Source: Paragordius varius (taxonomy: Eukaryota; Nematomorpha). Taken from it: DNA of 64,000 bases. Made by a program: the position numbers and the translations under genes. This document shows positions 11,974-23,149 of this stretch, in pieces. The number at the start of each line of letters is the position of its first letter. The stretch's first letter is position 1. The notes under the pieces were generated by a model. It had not been told where the DNA came from, made no database searches, and was given only the letters and a program-made list of their open reading frames with translations. The stretch lies in NCBI GenBank assembly GCA_964247055.1, contig OZ176056.1, forward strand, positions 1,798,001 through 1,862,000, given 5' to 3'.

Positions 11974-13281
11974 CGCTAGTCGACAAGCATTTTTGAGCAC
12001 CACCACTCAAAATTTTAAATTATGACTAATTTCAGTGTTCTAAAACCGAATCTAAATTTTGATCCCCCCAATCAGAATTTTGAGATATTATTGGCTTTTT
12101 AATTATTCAAAAACAAGAGAAAATCAAGAGAAAATTAAATATAAATTTATAATAAATGGTTATTATATTATAAAATTAATTTCATTTAATAAAGCTATCT
12201 TTTAAATATAAATATGTTATTTAAATATCAGGGAGAAAAAAATAGTACGGATATAAACGTCAAAATTTAGTCTTTTTTAGTTAATTTTAAACACGTACAA
12301 AGTTATATTAAAAAAATACTAAAAGATGCATTCTATGGTTTAAACCTTTGGCTTTCAGATAGGCTATATTTATTTTGTTGGATTTTGTTATTTCTAGGTA
12401 TTTTCTATTCGGCTGACTCTTATAAAAAATCTTCTTACTTATACCTAGTGAATATTATTTATCTCTAAAATGATTGGCTTTTATTTAAATTTGGATGTTT
12501 GGCAGCCACTATTACCTGGATTATGGTAATATACCATAATAATATTATAAACTGCAAGCATTTGAACTTCTCTAATCTTCTTATACAATTACATGGTCAA
12601 ATCTGTCTAACTCTATTCTGTGAATTGGTTAATTTAACATGTCAATATAGATTTTGCTGAAGTTACTACTTTATATTGAACCTCTCTCCTACCGGGCTTT
12701 AATCCTCATTATTGTATACCTTAGCCATATCTGGCATTATAGGATTGCTTCGGGGATTTTTGCAGGGCTTATGCAAGCCACCGGGATATACCCACACACC
12801 ATATATTATCCTTTTGATTTTTAATAATCTTTGGCTCTTAGCAATATATTTTAATTCGATATTCTATAAGTTTTACAAAATATTTTATTTAATGCATATA
12901 ATTTTTAATTAATATATCCAATAAATTGATATTTATTTATTGTATATTGTCCATTTCTTTGTCAATAACATTTTCTGCATAGTCTTCGTTTAATCTTCTG
13001 TAGTATCGTATACAGGGTCTGGTATATTTGAATCATTTATGCATTTTAGTTCTATTTTAATAAAAAACCTGGCTTTGGAATACCACTTCTTTTGACTTGC
13101 TCGTTTAAATATTTAAATATATGTGCACTAGGAATATTTGTTTTATAAAATTAAATACAAAATAAAATTTTTAAAAAATCCTATCGGGGGCCTCATATTT
13201 TAATTTTGATTTGGCCTTTCCATGCCATTAGGTAACAGAAATGCAAAAAAATGGGGTGGTGCAAAACCTTGTTGACCAGTG
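11974..13281. mobile_element. DNA transposon family 2, second copy (copy A only)
   Basis: The 1308 bp element has ends CGCTAGTCGACAAG and CTTGTTGACCAGTG, matching 3937-5066. Copy B has the empty site at about 50970 (GAATTATCAATT). Comparison with that site gives a 6 bp target duplication TTATTA/TTATCA with one mismatch. It is therefore a post-duplication insertion or a loss in copy B. No transposase is recognised, and the element is probably non-autonomous. Confidence 0.85.
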
Positions 13282-14565
13282 TTATCAATTAAAATTATAT
13301 GAATGGCAAAAATATGTCCATTTATTTTATTCAAATTTTTTGGAAAAACTTTGCTAAATTGGTGAATAATTAGTATAGATATATATATATATATATATTA
13401 CGAATGCTATTAAGTCAAAAATGCGTCTCATAAAGCCATTTGTATTAGTTACCCCTGTTTTTTACCCATCTTATCTAATTATTGGTTTGTATAAATTGTG
13501 AGTCAATCAAAGTAATTAATTTAATTATATCTTAACATGCAAATTTATTGTTTTTATTTTTATTGATTAATACCTTAATTCTTCAATTTTTTCACAATTA
13601 AAATTCATGTAAATGTTGACAATGAATGCCATTATGTCTAATTATTTGTCCAAACTGTCCCATTTAAGATGTATAAAATAAATGAAATATGAATAAAAAT
13701 AGTATACGAGGAGAAGCAGCTAAAATTTTTTTTCCATAAATGACAGAATCCTTTTTATATTAAATATATTTTCATACTTGAGTCCGACCTTTGTAAATTG
13801 AGTTTGTTTTGTTGGGCCTTTCATACTTCTTCTAAAAATTATAACATTACTATAAAGTTTTATCTAATGTCAGTTTCATATCACAGATATTATTTTAAAC
13901 GTATCGCAATGATATTCGAAATTCTATGCTACTAAAATTCAAGGCATGGAAAATAATGAGTATAATATAAATATAAAAAATTAAAAGCAAATTATTATTT
14001 TTTTGAATAATATGATTCAATATCAGCAAAATTAATAATAAATTATAAATTTCGTTAAATTCTTCTACCTTCTTCGGATCAACTCAAAAATAAAGCTTGA
14101 TTATAAATACATTTTCATATATAAATACCGTTTTATTAGGGTCTTTCTTTATATTCGCAGCTGTATTGAAAATGAATAAGATTCCTAATTATTATTTACA
14201 AAATTCACATAATTATCTTTAACCATTTTAACAACACGTATTAAAATGATTCGACATTGTATTTCAAATCGGTCAAAGCAACTTATATTTTTTTATTCTT
14301 ATTATTATCGTTAAGCTTTTTTATTTCAAATAAACGGACGCTCTTTATTTCAATCCTAACTATGAGCTTTAAAATATTGCCCAATATCTGCATTTTTCCA
14401 ATATAGAACAAATTTTTAATATTTATAAGCATCGTTGGTTAACATTGCATAAAAATTGTTCAAATTCAATTGTAACCGAAATAAAAACTAAACTAAAAAA
14501 TGAGGTAATCAATTCTTTTACATAAAATTAAGATTTATACAATTGGCAAAGGCAATTAATATTAA
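13282..14565. other. Non-coding sequence of copy A
   Basis: It aligns with 50970-51097 and 51331-52447 of copy B. It contains a (TA)n tract at 13379-13399. No gene is recognised. Confidence 0.65.
13379..13399. repeat. (TA)n microsatellite
   Basis: About 10 TA units just before the place where copy B carries the MITE 51098-51330. Confidence 0.9.
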
Positions 14566-14655
14566 TGGTTGCTTATTTCACACTATAGTTGGGCATATGC
14601 AACACACAGAAGTGTATGGAAAAAAGAAAGGAATAAATTGTTTATTCAACATTTT

Positions 14656-15741
14656 GGGTGGAGTGAATAAAAAAAAGGAAACCCTTTAAGTGTTTCCTAT
14701 GCTCACTTTTTTAAAGAAAGGGTTTCCTTATAATTCATATAAAAAACACATCTGATTAACTCTCGAGTTTCCTTAAACCATGCCTAAAACCGATATAAGT
14801 ATACCTAAATAAAGTAATTTATTAATATTTAATATTTTAGATATCCCATAGTTTTAAATTAATCTATGGTGACGTATGTTGTAATTCAAAAGAAGCCTAT
14901 AAAAATCCTCAAAAAGATTTGTTGACAGTAACAAAGAATTATTATGAGATAGATCAGATAATAAAAGCAATAGATATGAAAACTTCTATGTTTTAAATAT
15001 TGCAAGAAACGTTGTCATAAAAGATTGCACGAAATTGGAGGAAATTTTCCTAAATTCTTTATCACAAAACGCACTGAATTGGAAGAATTCCTAAATTATC
15101 ATGACAATCTAATTTACATTTTATGATAATAAATAGATTAAAGTTTATTTACACATTTTTTTATGATAAAATAATAATTTTTATACAAATTTTCATTTGA
15201 CAAGAATCACATAAGATACTGATTGACTTTAAATTTTTGAGGTTGCATACAATAAGAAATGAGATTTGTTAAAAAGTTCGCACAAAAACTAGCTTAATAG
15301 TATTTGATGCCCGGGATCTACATGAAATCTGAAAAAAAATTTTTTTTGTTCTTATCTAAGATCGTAGAACAAACATTTAATTTCTACACTGTATTCCAAA
15401 TATACTAAAAAAATCTAAAATATTTAATAATAACTCTGAAAATTAAAATTTTAAATTTATTGAATCTAATATCAAAACCGTATTAGCTCTAATTGCCTTG
15501 TTTGATCCTCTACTATCGATTGTAATAAAATTTATAAATATTTAAGGATGGTATTTAGCATCCTAAAAAATATGTAGGGTTTCCTTTAATAAATTTTTTT
15601 ATTCACTTGAAAACAAGTGTTTCCTTAAAAATCTAATGTTAATTTTTTTAGGGTTTCCTTAGCTTTTTATTCACTCCAAATTAAGGAATCTCTTAAAAAA
15701 GCTAAGGAAAAAGTGTTTCCTTTTTTTTATTCACTCCACCC
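14656..15741. mobile_element. TIR element with 3 bp target duplication, nested in the MITE
   Basis: The 1086 bp element has perfect inverted ends starting GGGTGGAGTGAATAAAAA and continuing into GGAAAC. The empty site in copy B at about 52556 shows a TTT duplication (14653-14655 and 15742-15744). The subterminal regions are crowded with repeats of AGGAAACCCT / AAGTGTTTCCT in both orientations, and one internal copy of GGAGTGAATAAAA lies near 15680. Such subterminal arrays are usual binding sites of a transposase acting in trans. No complete transposase is seen. The superfamily is undecided. Confidence 0.85.
14833..14997 (+). other. Exon-like open stretch inside the nested TIR element
   Basis: A frame of about 54 codons begins directly after TATTTTAG, an acceptor-like site, and includes GDVCCNSKEAYKNPQ near its start, ending in TAA. 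A second open stretch (about 15004-15130) in another register reads KKRCHKRLHEIGGNFPKFF near its start. Codon content is less A/T-monotonous than the surroundings. It could be a transposase remnant or a captured host exon. No family is recognised. Confidence 0.3.
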
Positions 15742-15976
15742 TTTGTTGTTTTTTCCATACACTAATTAATGTCTTGCATATTGCCCTACTATAGTGTGAA
15801 ATGAGAACCATTAAAATGCATACTTTAATTAAAATTTATATGTATTCTTAATTATATATTATTTTTTAAAAACATGTTCAAATACTTAAAATTTAGACAC
15901 GCTTTTACTTGTTTCTCCCGGCCATGCCTAAAAAAGTATGAATAATTTTTTTGTAAAACCTAAATTTATATTGTTA

Positions 15977-16515
15977 CAGTAAAAATCATTATAAGACGAA
16001 ATCTGAAAACATATAGACAATTTTTTTTCAAAAGCAATCATACTTTTTGTCTTAATTTTTCCTAAATAAACTATTATTTACATTCGTAGAATATATAAAT
16101 GTGTTACCAATATACATCTCTATTTCATAACAATGAGTTATAAACAGTAAAAGGAAATTATACGGACAAAACGAAAAATATAAAACATTTTTTTTCTAAA
16201 AGGCAACCATTTTAATCGAGATTTAAATCAATATAACTCATTATTTTAAATGGCAAAGTGTGAAATAAAAATATATAATATCAACACAATCAATTTCATA
16301 TTTTTCAAATGTAACTAATTAGCTTATATGAGAAACATTGAGATTTTAAAAAGTATGGTTGTCTTTTAGAAAAAAATATTTGTATTTATATTTTTACGTT
16401 TTGTCCGTATAATATCAATTTTTACTGTAATTGAATAAAGTCTTATGAACTATAGTCGTGTTGAAAAATATTGGTATTTATATTTTTACGTTTAGTCTGT
16501 ATTTAATTTTTACTA
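15977..16515. mobile_element. MITE family 1 (outer) with nested copy
   Basis: The outer copy starts CAGTAAAAATCATTATAAGA and its right end is decayed (TTTTTACTATA). The inner copy at 16145-16427 interrupts it. The uninterrupted ortholog is 52800-53055. Confidence 0.75.
16145..16427. mobile_element. MITE family 1, nested copy present only in copy A
   Basis: It starts CAGTAAAAGGAAATTATACG and ends ATCAATTTTTACTG. Copy B lacks it (about 52970), so it jumped after the duplication or was lost in B. Confidence 0.8.
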
Positions 16516-16981
16516 TAAATATTATTATACACAACATAAAAAGTTTTATAATAACAAGACCTGTTCATAATAATATTTATCCATCAACTGAGTTTCATTT
16601 GAATCTGAAAAAATAAAACAGATGATACAATTATTTCCGTGAGTTTAATCCCGGTTACAATTTCATGCTTGTTATTATAAAAATGACCAGTCAATACTTA
16701 AACAACCATATCTTATGGCTATAAATACAAATATGAATTTGACATATGATAAACTTAATTTTATAACCAAATAAGTATTTTTAATAATATATATGGTCAT
16801 AGAAAAATTAGATTTTCACTGTTTAAACCATTTAACTCTTTATGATATTAAAGCGAGAATTGCATTTATAAGCCCGTTATTTTTTAATCGGTCAAATCAA
16901 TATTTCTCTTATATGAAACCCTAAATTAAACAATGAAGCACGTACAATACTTAGTTTAATATTATATTGTAATTTTAAAAC

Positions 16982-17252
16982 CAGGGGTATCCAACACAAA
17001 TGGCTTCGCAGGTCTTTTTGACTCAAAAAATCGGCGGACCGCAACCGATTATTTATATATATATATATATATTATATATATAGTATAAATATTTTGATCT
17101 ATTAATACATATTACAATATACATCAATTTCTAGTTTATTGCCTATCGGATAAAATAATTCAGAAAATATTTTATGAAATAATAATTTAAAATTCATAGG
17201 AATTTTTTTGAAAATATATTTCCAAACGCGGGCCGTGAATCGGACACCCCTG
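16982..17252. mobile_element. hAT-type MITE
   Basis: The termini CAGGGGTATCCAACAC and GGACACCCCTG match the CAGGGGTGTCC ends common in hAT elements. The flanking 8-mers (TTTAAAAC, CCTCAAAC) are compatible with a decayed 8 bp duplication. The interior includes a (TA)n tract at 17053-17083. An ortholog lies at 53520-53773, so it predates the duplication. Confidence 0.75.
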
Positions 17253-18094
17253 CCTCAAACCAATTAAAAATTATTTACATATAAATAATCTATATAAATA
17301 TTACTTATTGCAAATTCAGTAACAGACACGTTGGGTATTTTAGTGAGATTCTGCAAATTCAAAAATTGAATTAGACAAATAATGATTGCCTAATAAAAAT
17401 AATTATGCTTAAAAGGGATTATATTTAATTATAACTTGTATATTTTCTGAAATTCCTAATAATAAATACGCATGAAAATATAAATTATAATATCGATTGA
17501 AACAGCATTGTATTTGAAATCGAAACCGCCGTAATTAACTGTTTAAAACTTTTCCTTTTTATAAATCTCTTATAATGTATGATTTAGAATCATACGATGT
17601 CCGGTTATACATTCTTTCCATAAAAATGGTTATTTTTAATATATGGAATCAATTTACAATGACTTTAAAAACCAGCTCTATCAAAGACACTAAAACTAAA
17701 ACCGAATTTAAAATGAAACCATAAAAATTTTTTTTTTCAACAAATATGTGGAAAAGTCAAAACAAAAAATTGATTTGGAACCAATTTTTATTATTCTAAT
17801 ATCAACCGTTATGCATATTTAGAGTTTTTTTCGACAAAAGTATATATATACTTTGTTCAATTTCAGTTCTGGATTGATTAGTATTAGGTGAATAATTATC
17901 ATTCTTGATCTCAATAACTAATTTACGATAAAATGTTAACTATATGTAAAAAATATAAATTGACAGCTAATATATTTTTTTGATAAAAAATTTATTCATA
18001 TTAGTTAATCATAAATATTAATATTTTGAAGTAATTTAACAAATTATAATCAGGTAAAAACATAAAGATATGTAAGTGTATATCCTTACCAAAT
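17253..18094. other. Non-coding sequence of copy A
   Basis: It aligns with 53774-53800 and 54083-54904 of copy B at ordinary divergence. No gene is recognised. It precedes the sharply conserved block. Confidence 0.6.
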
Positions 18095-18163
18095 ACAATC
18101 TGTTTACGATATGCTATATAATTATATTAAAAAAATTATTAAACTTTGTATAGCACGGATCAA

Positions 18164-18173
18164 TATATAAAAG
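18164..18173 (+). promoter_or_regulatory. TATA box of candidate transcription unit (copy A)
   Basis: TATATAAAAG is followed by GCCGG, a strong TATA-box match. Initiation would be expected near 18193-18200. The identical element lies at 54975-54984 in copy B. Confidence 0.5.
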
Positions 18174-18192
18174 CCGGTTTATTGGCTTTATA

Positions 18193-19580
18193 ATACAATT
18201 ATTCGCAAACCTTCATCAATCTTTAAAAATATACCATTGCTCTTCAAATTTATTCTTGAAAACTTTAAATTCACCCTCAAGCATTTTAAATAACTATAAA
18301 ATGTTTTTAAATATCTTAAATTACATATATTTTAAAATAAAATCTGAATATTATTATTATATCCGGAAAAACAATGCCATTGAGGAATTACGAATCAATT
18401 TAATAAGTTATTATGTATTTTTAAGACTTTTCGATAAATTAAAACCCTCAAGGTAAAGAGGTGTGAACTAAACTATCAAATCAATGTCAATATTGAAAAC
18501 TAATAAAACAATTATAATTTCAAATTTTTTGCATTTAATATAAAGTATAAATGGCTATTAATCAATGATAAAATGTTTGTTTTTCCATTTACGCAAATAA
18601 GTTATTTATAAGCTTTCTACCAAATACCTAATTATAGGTTAGTTACTAATGTTAAACTACTTCTCGTTTTAATTATTTCATTGAAGTTTCAAATCGACTT
18701 TACGAATGCCTAAATACGAATGCGTTTCATCACATATAATGGATTTAGTTGTATTTGTTTAGCATTATAATATCAAATTCTATATTGTTCGCAATTTATA
18801 GAAACTCAAAATTTAGAAATTACTGCAGAGCTAAAGTCAAAAAGGGTTTTTGGCGGATGTGAAGCAGAGACGTATTATTATAAAAACTGACTGACTGTTT
18901 TTATATCTATTTACTAACGTTGTAAGGTGTGCGGCTAAAAAAGAAGCGAAAATTGCAAGCCTGCATGACGAATCTATACTCTAATAACTAATTAAAAGAC
19001 TTTAACACGCAAAAAGGTAAGTTTTATTGTGAAAATCTAAGAATCTGTAAAATATTTTTAAAATTAATTGACATAATTTGCCATTTAAAGCAGTCAAAAA
19101 GGTTTAAAGGCACAAATTGGTGCAAATTACCTGTCGTTTGACTTAGTAGAATACATGCTATAAAATTATAAATTAATGTTCGCATAATAGGAATCATCAT
19201 CATCGGAATATTTAATAAAATATTTTTTAAAAAAATATTTGGATATTCACGTAAAAAAACATTTTATAAGGTCAGTTATCTATAGTACAAGGTACGCTCC
19301 AGCTACAATGTAATATATAAACAAGATAACAAACATTCTTTCTTAATAGTTATAACAGCCTAAGCAAAACAAAGTTAAATTACGTTTAGGATTAAAAATT
19401 ATTTTGCATAAATACTTAGTGAACAATAATTTTAAAGGGATTTGTAAATCCGTGCGAATAACAAGTATTTAAGCAACAATATAAGTTTTTAAAATGAATA
19501 AATGTATAATTTGAAGAAAAAAACAACCTTTTTCACATTATTTCAGGTTAAATAAAATATATAAATACTTATTCCTGTAA
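18193..19580 (+). other. Candidate three-exon transcription unit (copy A)
   Basis: The order is TATA box at 18164, exon 1 to 18452 (CTCAAG|GTAAAG), acceptor TTACTGCAG ending 18828, exon 2 18829-19016 (CAAAAAG|GTAAGTTTT), acceptor TTATTTCAG ending 19546, and a short exon 3 with AATAAA at 19551-19556. Donors and acceptors match consensus well, and all signals fall inside the high-identity block. The product is unknown. Exon 1 can encode about 51 residues from ATG at 18301. After splicing, the frame in copy A ends soon in exon 2, so a non-coding RNA is as likely. It is a model from motifs only; no transcript evidence is available. Confidence 0.4.
18301..18456 (+). CDS. Hypothetical small ORF in candidate exon 1 (copy A)
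   Basis: An ATG-initiated frame of 51 codons begins MFLNILNYIYFKIKS and ends LRLFDKLKPSR. The in-frame reading continues upstream without a stop to TTG at 18256, but no earlier ATG is present. It is rich in Tyr, Leu, Ile and Lys, with a hydrophobic start. No domain or family is recognised. The unspliced stop overlaps a splice donor (AG|GTAAAG), so the true C-terminus may differ. It is nearly identical in copy B (one residue, Leu to Val), which reflects the conserved block as a whole and does not prove coding. It could be a chance frame in a non-coding RNA. Confidence 0.3.
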   Translation: MFLNILNYIYFKIKSEYYYYIRKNNAIEELRINLISYYVFLRLFDKLKPSR

Positions 19581-19827
19581 TATTTTAATTTTAAATGTTA
19601 CGATTATGCCATTTATTATTTAAGTTTCGCTAATTATGGAACTTAAATGCAAAAATCATGGATCAATGATAACTGATTCCCTCAAATTGAAGGCAGTCAG
19701 CTCATGTCAAAAAAAAATCGTCAATTATTTTTAGTAGAATTAAAACGCGAGACCATTACAGTCACCATATAATTAATTATTGCAAAAAATATTGGGAGGA
19801 AGCAAGTAGTTGAATTATATATATATA

Positions 19828-20719
19828 CTGTGTGCAAAAAAGAGGGTCATTTTGATTTAACGAATTTTTTTTTAATGAGATAGCTTATGACCAGCGTAGC
19901 CGCAAAAATTTTTATTTGTTGACAACCTAGTTTTTGAGATATAGAAAGAAAATCGAAATCGGGCAAAAATGGAAAAATAAGGATAATTAAGGATAATTAA
20001 AAAAATAATGATAAAATTTGAAATATTACGGTTTATTATCATTTTAGGAGATATTTTCAATATATCAACCAACAATCCTTACAATTTCCTGTAACAAGTC
20101 TGTATGACAAATTAATATTTGTGTTGGGATTTGTATGGATTGTTGGTTGATATTCCACTAATTTTCAATCCTATCATGCATAAATTAATACTTAAAAATT
20201 CCCACTCATTTAAGAATTCAAAATAAAACAGTATAAATTTTTTATACACTCATAAACCAGATGACAAAAAAGTGCAAAAATAAAAAACAATATTTTTGGT
20301 TTTATTTTGATATAGAAGTTTATTTTACTGATTAAAATATAAATTTTAAAATTATAATAGTGAGTTTAGGTAGTAAATAATTAAAAAAATATATTTTAAT
20401 ATAGTTTCATTAAAATTTTGTCTTTTAAGTGTGATAAAAAAACGCCATCTTTTGACCTGAAATTTTATAGAAACCCAAACTATATGATTTTAGGCTATTT
20501 ATATATTGAAAACCTAAAATGATAATAAACCATAATATTTCAAATTTATTATTATTTTTTGAATTATCATTAATTATCCTTAATTTTAACTTTTTGCCCG
20601 ATTTCGATTTTCTCTCAATATCTCAAAAACTAGGTTGTCAACAAATAAAAATTTTTGCGGCAAATGAATACGCTGGTCATAAGCTATCTCATAAAAAAAA
20701 ATTTTTGCGTTTCCATACA

Positions 20720-20720
<1 letters not shown>
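19828..20720. mobile_element. Long-inverted-repeat DNA element (copy A only)
   Basis: The 893 bp element is flanked by TA, starts CTGTGTGCAAAAAAG and ends CCATACAG. Its arms (about 19828-20070 and 20490-20720) are inverted copies of roughly 230 bp that share motifs such as GAGATAGCTTATGACCAGCG and GACAACCTAGTTTTTGAGAT. Copy B lacks it. Length and TA flanks suggest a Tc1/mariner-type non-autonomous element. The 67- and 78-codon frames within are mirror readings of the arms and not genes. Confidence 0.8.
20063..20152. repeat. Secondary 22 bp inverted repeat inside the element
   Basis: TATCAACCAACAATCC…ACAA at 20063-20084 pairs with its complement at 20131-20152 with one mismatch, enclosing 46 bp. 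It may be a tiny nested insertion or a hairpin at the inner border of the left arm. Confidence 0.6.

Positions 20721-20754
<34 letters not shown>
20721..20754. repeat. (TA)n microsatellite
   Basis: About 17 TA units directly at the right end of the long-inverted-repeat element. It may have grown from the TA target site. Confidence 0.9.
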
Positions 20755-20756
<2 letters not shown>

Positions 20757-21213
20757 ATATTATGGAAAAACGACGTTTTTGATAAATCAAAGGATGAAAT
20801 TATCAAAATATTTAAACTAGTATATTTTAATTTTGGAATTCAAATAATATATTTTATAATTGTTTGCATTAGTTTATAAAATTAAAACTCTTAGGAATTG
20901 CCGGAACCAGTTCACCAAAAAAAACATTCTTTGTGGGACATTAACCCCTTAAAAATACAATAAGATTTGGTCGTCGCATGATATCGGAAAAGCTGGACAT
21001 ACATGACGAACGTTCAATAAATCCTTTAAAAATTTCTCCAAACAAATTTGTCAGACAGAATACCCAACTCTCTACTATTTTAACAAAATTAATTCTGAAA
21101 TGCCTCCCATTGGCAATACACCAAAAACTCTCCGGTGATAATTTTTCTCACATCAGAATTTAAATTAAACCTTTGTTTGCTTCCAAATGGAATCAAATTT
21201 TGTAAAAAAATAA

Positions 21214-21265
<52 letters not shown>

Positions 21266-22320
21266 TGCAACTTAACTTTGAAAAATTTTTTTAATCAAAA
21301 TTCTGAGGTGATATGTAAAGCATTAGTAAATATAAAAAAAGTCTTTTTATAACTTATCAAAGCGTACTTAAACCGTTTTCGTCATGTATGTTTGAAAATG
21401 GCATGCAATACGGCTTCATTTTGACGAAATCTTAGTTTTAAAACATTTTTCTTAAAATAATTTTTTAATGTCATAGGTGTTCAATTTGTCGCGCGATGTC
21501 GGCATTTTGCGTTATTTTAGAAAAACCATTCATTTTAGGAACCGTCCGTTGTTCGCAATCTAATGGTATGACCCAAAACGAAATCAACATAGAATTTTTA
21601 TCATTTTTTATCAGAATACATATAATTGGGTATTTTTCATAATACCTTCCCCGATTTGTTAACATTTAAATTTATTTATATTTACGAATTTACAACAACT
21701 ATTTATTTAAAAAGATAACCAACTCTTTTAAAATTAGATAATTCCTACATAAATTAAAATCAATTTTTTTATGTTTATAAAATGATTGTCTCAACATTTA
21801 ATATACCATACTTTGCACAAACGGTGATTCTATAACATATGGTTATGAAATATGGTAATATTTTATCTCTACTGTATAATTTTTAAGAATTCTGTATTTG
21901 GAAATAAATCTTGCCAATAACTTTTAATTTGGTTAAAAAAATTGAAGGTAGTATACGGAATCGCTGTGTCTGTCTTAATTGTTTTATATCAAAATATATA
22001 ACATATATTATTAAAAAATAAAACCATACAATATTCGAATATTATATACGATTAAAATTATTTATTTTTTATTTTGTAAGGTGTTATGACCCCATTTTTG
22101 TGGTTATATATGTATTATTTAAGAAAACATTAAAAATATTGGATATCAAAATAATAATGGCTGCAATTCTTTTGTAGTTTGTTTTGAGAGTTGGAGAATA
22201 AGATATGTGACAAAAATAAGAGTGAGATAGGCAAATTGGAATTATATGAAAAGCCAAATACGGTACTGTTAGTTTTTGCTGTATCGATAAAAAACCTTTT
22301 GGCCTAGTCTTTTATATAAA
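20755..22320. other. Non-coding sequence of copy A before the satellite
   Basis: From about 20830 it aligns with 56782-58351 of copy B. It contains a (TA)n tract at 21220-21266. Two small frames (20978-21163 plus, 21471-21665 minus) are not preserved in copy B and match no family I know. Confidence 0.6.
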
Positions 22321-23149
22321 CTCATCGACGAAGCCGCAATTCAGTAACAAGATAGATAGTGTTTTAGTTGTTAACGAGTTGAGAATTGATTGAAAACAGA
22401 TTTTGCCAGACGGTTTATTTTAAGATTTGGCTAACTTGAGTTTACTGTAAAGGACTAAACAGATTAAAGTATTATTGTGGACATCCACTCATCACCGAAG
22501 CCCCAATTCAGTAACAAGATAGATGGTGTTTTAGTTGTTAACAAGTTGAGAATTGATTAAAAACAGATTTTGCCGGACGGTTTATTGTAAGATTTGGCTA
22601 ACTTGAGTTTACTGTAAAGGACTAAACAGATTAAAGTATTATTGTGGACATCCACTCATCACCGAAGCCCCAATTCAGTAACAAGATAGACGGTGTTTTG
22701 GTTGTTAACGAGTTGAGAATTGATTGAAAACAGATTTTGCCGGACGGTTTATTGTAAGATTTGGCTAACTTGAGTTTACTGTAAAGGACTAAACAGATTA
22801 AAGTATTATTGTGGACATCCACTCATCACCGAAGCCCCAATTCAGTAACAAGATAGACGGTGTTTTAGTTGTTAACAAGTTGAGAATTGATTGAAAACAG
22901 ATTTTGCCGGACGGTTTATTGTAAGATTTGGCTAACTTGAGTTTACTGTAAAGGACTAAACAGATTAAAGTATTATTGTGGACATCCACTCATCACCGAA
23001 GCCCCAATTCAGTAACAAGATAGACGGTGTTTTAGTTGTTAACAAGTTGAGAATTGATTGAAAACAGATTTTGCCGGACGGTTTATTGTAAGATTTGGCT
23101 AACTTGAGTTTACTGTAAAGGACTAAACAGACTAAAGTATTATTGTGGA

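Larger units (their letters stand above)
14566..15825. mobile_element. Palindromic MITE, family 3, interrupted by a 1.09 kb element
   Basis: The two halves (about 14566-14655 and 15742-15825) form one palindromic MITE with motifs ATTTCACACTATAG and GTGTATGGAAAAAA on the left and their complements on the right. The uninterrupted ortholog is 52448-52642, bounded by TA and CAGTATGCAT / ATTCATACTG. The left tip is slightly deleted here. Confidence 0.75.
18095..19640 (+). repeat. High-identity block shared with 54905-56450
   Basis: Reading the two copies side by side I count about a dozen differences over about 1.48 kb (near 99% identity). On both sides similarity falls at once to the locus norm of about 85% with indels. 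The block holds the candidate transcription unit described separately. Equal conservation of intron-like and exon-like parts argues for recent gene conversion at least as much as for selection. Confidence 0.85.
75..22320 (+). repeat. Copy A of a ~41.5 kb direct macro-duplication (non-satellite part)
   Basis: This segment aligns in the same order and orientation with 41548-58351. Anchors seen in both include A 130-230 with B 41620-41700, A 1440-1500 with B 42910-42970, A 1780-1850 with B 43255-43325, A 10930-11210 with B 49930-50230, A 14320-14460 with B 52200-52330 and A 18095-19640 with B 54905-56450. Most of it is about 85% similar with many small indels. Insertions that break the alignment are listed separately. 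Weak similarity is visible up to about position 75, so the duplication may extend past the left edge. Both copies run directly into the same satellite. Confidence 0.9.

Noticed and set aside
18256-18300. Upstream extension of the conserved small frame to position 18256
   Set aside because: The codon there is TTG. In a eukaryotic transcript the first ATG at 18301 is the more credible start.
19872-20755. Small frames at 19872-20075 (minus) and 20519-20755 (plus) as genes
   Set aside because: They are mirror readings of the two arms of one inverted repeat.
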